Made by a program: the position numbers and the translations under genes. Below, in pieces: positions 59,175 through 64,000 of a DNA stretch of 64,000 bases (its first letter is position 1; each line of letters opens with the position of its first letter). The notes beneath the pieces were generated by a model, which searched no databases, was not told the DNA's origin, and saw only the letters and a list, made by a program, of their open reading frames with translations. This stretch comes from Rhizomys pruinosus (Eukaryota > Chordata > Mammalia > Rodentia > Spalacidae): contig VZQC01006876.1 in assembly GCA_009823505.1 (NCBI GenBank), positions 4,238,787 through 4,302,786 of the forward strand, written 5' to 3'.

Positions 59175-59695
59175 CATTTTTCTACTATCCATCCTGCAGT
59201 TCGAGGAGGCATTTGGGTGTTCCACGCTCCTTGCTATGTGAAGAGAGCCTTGCAATAAACCATGCAATGTGGCCATGTACACTCGTAGTGGTAGCGTTAC
59301 AGTCTTGACTACTGCAGGTGTGTATTACACCGAGTTGCGGTATGAGCTGAGCAGGTTGAGCGCCCTACATTTCTTGCAAGTCTTCCAAGGGTCTCCTACA
59401 CTTGCTCTATATCCATAGGGCTTTCAAGTGTGTTTACATCCCCCAGCACAGTGTGTAATGAGTGTTCCCTTTCCCCAATCAGAACCTCTCCAGCTCTTGG
59501 TACTTATTGTTCTTTTTTTTGATCCTAGCCAGTCATCAGGGAAAGATTATTCTATTAAAGTGTTCTTAATTTGCACTTTCCTTATATGGATAATGCGTGA
59601 CATGTTCGATGGTGATTCTATGACCATCTCTAATTTTCCTCAATGCTGAAGGTCTCTTCGAGCTTCTTTGCTCCATTATTGAGTTCGGTCCATTT
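59175..59695 (-). repeat. L1 ORF2 C-terminal fragment, antisense, with many insertions
   Basis: 'AGGCATTTGGGTGTTCC', 'TGTGAAGAGAGCCTTGCAAT', 'CAAGTCTTCCAAGGGTCTCC', 'AACCTCTCCAGCTCTTGGTA' and 'TTTGATCCTAGCCAGTCATC' match 53830-54260 in order. Confidence 0.9.
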
Positions 59696-59734
59696 GTTTC
59701 TCTTTTTCCTTTGTTTTCTTGAGTACAAAAGAAT

Positions 59735-60010
59735 AAGGAAAAAGATCTAGTCACAATAAAATATAAAATGTCCTAGAATAATTCTAACCAAGGATACTAA
59801 GGACTTGTATAATAAACACTTTAAGACATGGAAGAAAGAAATAAAAGAAGATAGCAAAAAATGCAAAGAAATCCTATGCCTATGGTTTGGTAAGACTGAT
59901 AAGGTGAATTATGCAACCCATGAAGGCAATCTATAAATTCAATTCAATACCCATTAAAATCCTCACAATTCTTCACAGAAACTGAAAAAATAATTTCATG
60001 TTTAATAGGG
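59735..60010 (+). repeat. L1 ORF2 fragment, sense
   Basis: 'AACCAAGGATACTAAGGACT', 'CTTTAAGACATGGAAGAAAG' and 'TACCCATTAAAATCCTCACA' match the middle of L1 ORF2. Frames are broken. Confidence 0.75.
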
Positions 60011-60021
60011 AAACACACACA

Positions 60022-60088
<67 letters not shown>
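60010..60088. repeat. (CA)n(TA)n compound microsatellite
   Basis: Two CA tracts pass into about sixteen TA units. Confidence 0.95.
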
Positions 60089-60092
<4 letters not shown>

Positions 60093-60945
60093 TAAAATTT
60101 TAAAATTAATTTTCACAAATCTGTTTCTTTATGAAGTAAAGAAGTGAAGATTGAGAAATAAATGAATTTTTAATTCAATTAAAAATTGTTTGCCAGGGGT
60201 AGGGTAACTGCAGGAGATTGGGGTTGATAGAGTAATCAAAAGAGGAGTGGAATTTGAAAGCCTAGCTCATAGAAGACTGAGTGACATATAGCATGCAGCA
60301 GATCCATGTTATTGCTGGGCATGTTCAATACTGATGATTTCAACTTACAACATTAGCAAGAGTTTTAGTGGATAAATTACATAAATATAAACAAGAACAG
60401 TTTAGGCAACTTGCTTTGCTCTCTCTTAATTAGTTATTAAAGAAAATTATTAAAATTTTATTAATACCTGTTTTGTCTTATAGCCTTTATATATAGTAAA
60501 TGACATTAACAATTGGAACCAGAATTTTACCTGGAGTATGTTTTTACCTATAACATTCTCATTTTTTCCATAATGCCAAGCTGCCATGATGAAATCACGC
60601 CAGGGCAGACAGAGATGAAATAATTGTAGGCTGCAAGGGCAATCATGGGAATTTTCCTGATCTTTTGGTTTTCCAAAATTGTCCCTATGATAAATGTTCT
60701 TTGTGCCTGAAAGATCTACTGTGAGCTTTGGGCAGAGATTTGCTGCTCAGCATTCCTTCAGATCCAACTCAAGGATCTTCTGTGCTTTCTAATTACCTGA
60801 AGCCATTTAAGGAGCTTCTTCATTCAGTCAAGAATGTTACAAATTCCTCTTACCTTGGAGATACTGTCCTAGATATAGCTAAGGACAGAATCTACAAACA
60901 TCTCTACTCTCTTAAAGCTTGTGTCACAGAAGGACCTGAGGTTAA
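60089..60945. other. No gene seen
   Basis: AT-rich, unique-looking; an 80-codon frame at 60728-60970 lacks support. Confidence 0.4.
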
Positions 60946-60947
60946 AC

Positions 60948-60962
60948 AAGATATATATATAT

Positions 60963-61001
<39 letters not shown>

Positions 61002-61020
61002 ATATATACATATATAACAT
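60948..61020. repeat. (TA)n microsatellite, interrupted
   Basis: TA units with AAATA and CATATA interruptions. Confidence 0.95.
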
Positions 61021-61558
61021 ACGTATGCTAGCAGGAAGATTTAAGGAGACGAAAAATAATCAAATAAGGAGATTTGGAAGTAGTCAGGGGAACAGTACAG
61101 AATACCATTCTAGGCAGGATGGCTAGGGAGACCTCAGTGGGAAGCAGACTTGTAAGAAGATACATAAAAATGAGAGGAAGCTGCTTGGATATCCATGTGG
61201 AGACAGTCTCTTGGAGAGACTGGATGATAAGTACAGAGGCCCGGGTATGGGAGCTGTAGGGAAAAAGAAGCCCACCCTTGGCTAAAACTGAAGAAATGAA
61301 GGCTTAGTAGCCATTGTATTTGTAGCTGTCCTATGAAAGTGAATGTAGCTCTTTCAGAATGTAGAGTGGATGAAAGGCCTGAAATGACTCTATAACAGAA
61401 TCTCTCTGGCTCCTGTGCTCAGAAGGGCCAGGGAAGAATCTGGTGCCTGTGGCAATGTCCTGGAAAAATTCTGGTCAGAGGCAACACGGTCTAGTGGGGA
61501 ATTCACAAAGGTAAGAAGAAGCCGTCAAACTTTGGTACTTGAAAGGTAAAGCCAATGG
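61021..61558. other. No gene seen
   Basis: Unique-looking. Confidence 0.4.
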
Positions 61559-61559
61559 G

Positions 61560-61650
61560 ATTTTTTTTTTTTCCTTTTTGAATCAAGATCTCACTAGCTC
61601 AGGCTAGTCCAGAACTCACTATGTAGCCCAGGCTAAACTTGAGGGGATTT
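61560..61650 (-). repeat. B1/B4-type SINE fragment, antisense
   Basis: T run, GAATCAAGATCTCACTAGCT and CAGAACTCACTATGTAGCCC. Confidence 0.65.
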
Positions 61651-62072
61651 GCTGATAGTTGTTTGTGGGTGTTTGAGAAAGAGAGGAGTCAAGGGTGGCC
61701 CCCAAATTTTTGGCTTGTGTTTCTGGAAGGGAATTATCTAGAGTACAGATATACATTGAGTTTGGGAGTCTTGAGAATGAAGCCATGGGAATAAATAAGC
61801 TTCTAAAGAATGTGAATAGAAACAGAAGTAATTCAAAAACTGAGTTCCACCCTGCATTACTTAAGTACTGGGGAGGGTTGAGAATAACTTTGAAGAGGTA
61901 AAGAGTCTAGAGAGGTGCAGCCAGCAAGGCGAGCGTCAACGGCTGTCACAGCTTCGTCACCCTGCGTGCTCATCGGCTCCATGACACCAGCTGCCTGGCT
62001 CAAGCAGTGCTGGCCTTTCTTGCCCTCATGAGCTATGATTTCTCCGTTGGTACAAATAATTATGACATTTTT
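61651..62072. other. No gene seen
   Basis: A CpG-containing patch at 61925-61985 is unassigned. Confidence 0.4.
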
Positions 62073-62074
62073 TC

Positions 62075-62245
62075 ATTTATTTTGTGTGTAGGTTAGAGTG
62101 GGGGTGCATGCACTATGGGAGTGTCACAGTCAGTTGAAAACTCTTGGGAGTAGGTTTGTTTTTTCTTCTATCATCTGAGTTCCAGGGATGAAAGACAGGG
62201 TGTCCAGCTTGGTTACAAGAACTTCTCCTACGGAGTCATCTCAAT
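62075..62245 (-). repeat. B4A/RSINE-type SINE fragment, antisense
   Basis: GTGTGTAGGTTAGAGTGGGG, ATCTGAGTTCCAGGGATGAA and GTGTCCAGCTTGGTTACAAG in this order. Confidence 0.5.
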
Positions 62246-62317
62246 ATCCTTGCTTTCTCCTTTCTACTGGTCCATCTTCAAGGACCATTTTGTATGTGTG
62301 TGGTTTCATTCTATCAG

Positions 62318-62322
62318 TTTAG

Positions 62323-62363
<41 letters not shown>

Positions 62364-62545
62364 GCAAAGGTCAGAGGATGGTACCAGGTTTCTTCCTTGA
62401 TCATTCTCTACATTACTCCATTGAATCAGGATCTCTCATTGAACCAGAAGCTTGCCATTTCCTTAGGGCTGGCCGGCCAGGGAACCCCCAAGATCTGTGT
62501 GTCTCTGTACCCCAGTGCTGTAACCACAGGTACAGCCATAGCTAG
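62318..62545 (-). repeat. B4A/RSINE-type SINE, antisense, with (GT)n
   Basis: (GT)n at 62324-62356, GGTCAGAGGATGGTACCAGG, GGGCTGGCCGGCCAGGGAAC and CCCCAGTGCTGTAACCACAG. Confidence 0.75.
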
Positions 62546-63054
62546 CTTTAAGGACCATGATGCTTTTCTTTATCCCTTATCTCTCCCATTTCTTTCTCAT
62601 GACATTTTAAAACCAACTGTATATAACAATTCCACACATCTTTTGCTATCATCTTCTTCTGTACCTAAACTATACTCTAAATTGTAAGCTTTTTGTACAT
62701 AAGGGCCTACCCATGTACTGAGCAAGATTTTGTTTCATAGAAGAGTTGTGAGGCCGGAATGGACAGGAGGAAGGTGCAAAGCAGCAGTGGATGTTTCACA
62801 CTAAATAAAAACTCCCTTTGGATCTAAAAATTATATATGTTGCTGCGGAAACAGATTTGTCATACATTTCTGTAATAAAAGACAATATAAATAATGACTC
62901 AACTGCTTTGGCAATAGGGTGGATTTTACTGCTTTACCATCTTATGATTTTAAAATTCTCCTTAAAATTCAGTATTTGAGAAAGAGTAAAAAAATACCTA
63001 AAAACAAATGAAGCTGGGATGTAATAATTTTAATAATACAGGAACAATACCTTA
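62546..63054. other. No gene seen
   Basis: AT-rich, unique-looking. Confidence 0.4.
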
Positions 63055-63057
63055 TTG

Positions 63058-63267
63058 CTGTTTTTTTGGCACATGATCACATATAGTCTCCAGGCTAGCC
63101 TCAAACTCACTACACAGTCAAGGAAGCTTTTAACCTTCTGATTTTCTTGCCTCTTGACTCCACGAGTCCTGGGATGACAGGCATGTTTATACAAACGCTG
63201 GGGGTTGAACCCAGAGCCTTGTACATGATAGACAGGCACTCTGCAAACTGAGCCACACCCCCAGCGG
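63058..63267 (-). repeat. B4 SINE (ID-B1 composite), antisense
   Basis: 'AGGCTAGCCTCAAACTCACT' and 'GTCCTGGGATGACAGGCATG' from the B1 half, then 'GGGGTTGAACCCAGAGCCTT' and 'GAGCCACACCCCCAGC' from the ID head. Confidence 0.85.
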
Positions 63268-63684
63268 AGGAAATCCAGTTTAGCTATGCATTAACAGCAT
63301 TACCCTAATCTGTTTCTAGAGAGAAGTGGCCAAGCACATAGCCTGCTGAGCAACTGTCCCAACAGACAGAGTCCCATGCCCGCCCATTTGGCGGAAGCCC
63401 TCTGTTCCTTGTTTTGTCTGTTCCACTTCATACACTGACTTTGCTTGCCCAGTGCCACTGGCTTTCCCAGCTCCATTTATTTATTCTTCCTACTCGACCA
63501 TGATGTGGAACGCAACAAGAATGAATGGTTCCTTGGAGTTTTGAGAGGGAACAGCCATTCATTTTGTTCTAGAAGGTATTTGAATCTGTGACTTTTGTTC
63601 AAATAAATAAATAATTGTTTTAAATTTTTAAAATTGAGTTCTACCATTGTTTGGTAAATAGTATACCTTAAATATAGTTGGGTT
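63268..63684. other. No gene seen
   Basis: Unique-looking; a 93-codon minus frame has no support. Confidence 0.4.
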
Positions 63685-63686
63685 AG

Positions 63687-63832
63687 CCAGGCATGGTGGC
63701 ACACGCCTTTAATCCTAGCACTTGGGAGGCAGAGGCAGGCGGATCTCTGTGAGTTCAAGGCCAGCCTGGTCTACAGAATGTGCTCCAGGCCAGCTGGGAC
63801 TAAAGGGAGACCCTGTCTCAAAAATACTAAAA
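63687..63832 (+). repeat. B1 SINE with target-site duplication
   Basis: AGCCAGGCATGGTGGCACAC head. ATATAGTTGGGTTA occurs before it (about 63673) and after the tail (about 63837). Confidence 0.96.
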
Positions 63833-63863
63833 AAATATATAGTTGGGTTAAGAAAGTGACTAG

Positions 63864-63878
63864 GTTTTAAATAAATAA

Positions 63879-63911
<33 letters not shown>
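63864..63911. repeat. (AAAT)n(TA)n microsatellite
   Basis: AAAT units followed by about fourteen TA units. Confidence 0.95.
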
Positions 63912-63913
<2 letters not shown>

Positions 63914-64000
63914 AAATAAATGATAAGGACAAATAGTGTAAAATAAAAAATATTTTTAAGGAATGAAAGTTTTTATTTTTGTTCTTCATTGTCGACCAGT

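Larger units (their letters stand above)
54755..59725. other. Insertion-rich, probably uncorrected gap-fill sequence
   Basis: Repeats inside are longer than good copies elsewhere. The B3-like SINE measures 201 bp between GCTGGAG and TGCACAGAC, against 175 bp at 26975. The L1 span between GGCATTTGGG and TTTGCTCCAT is 459 bp, against 417 bp at 53833. Extra single bases are scattered throughout. No gene can be called, since any exon would be frame-broken. The right end is gradual, near 59700-59735, without an N. Confidence 0.65.

Overview
The window reads as nuclear DNA of a muroid rodent, probably intronic or intergenic. B1, B2/B3-derived, B4/RSINE and ID SINEs, rodent Lx-type and older mammalian L1 fragments, MIR pieces and several LTR-like repeats occur throughout. 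No complete protein-coding gene, rRNA, tRNA gene or CRISPR array can be supported. The youngest B3-like SINEs carry an internal 17-bp duplication that I do not know from house mouse or rat, so another muroid lineage is likely. The genus cannot be named from sequence alone. All repeat-family calls are from memory of consensus features, not from a search.

Layout. 1-13 kb: old repeats, a minus-strand retroviral solo LTR (about 2.95-3.41 kb), a GA-rich tract, a repeat-poor possible conserved block near 6 kb, and a plus-strand LTR-like repeat at 7.9-8.3 kb. 13.1-15.2 kb: a 32-unit, 48-bp minisatellite inside a minus-strand LTR-like repeat. 15-29 kb: ancient L1, MIR and SINE layers. 29.3-32.4 kb: a repeat-poor stretch with many homeodomain-type TAATTA cores, the best candidate for regulatory DNA. 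32-43.6 kb: Lx, B3, B4 and unique DNA, with a 45-bp exon-like motif present twice. 43.6-50 kb: a roughly 2.5 kb block present twice in tandem, separated by a single N, with corrupted-looking sequence at the left edge of the first copy. 50-54.7 kb: an unclassified repeat with a 72-bp duplication, one possible exon encoding a membrane-spanning segment (51543-51682), and a 5'-truncated L1. 54.75-59.7 kb: starts at a second N and has the insertion-rich look of an uncorrected long-read gap fill. 59.7-64 kb: L1, SINEs and (CA)/(TA) microsatellites.

Most long open frames are by-products of tandem or interspersed repeats. The items most worth following are the minisatellite, the tandem block and the noisy interval (both possible assembly errors), the putative transmembrane exon, and the SINE-poor stretch at 29-32 kb.
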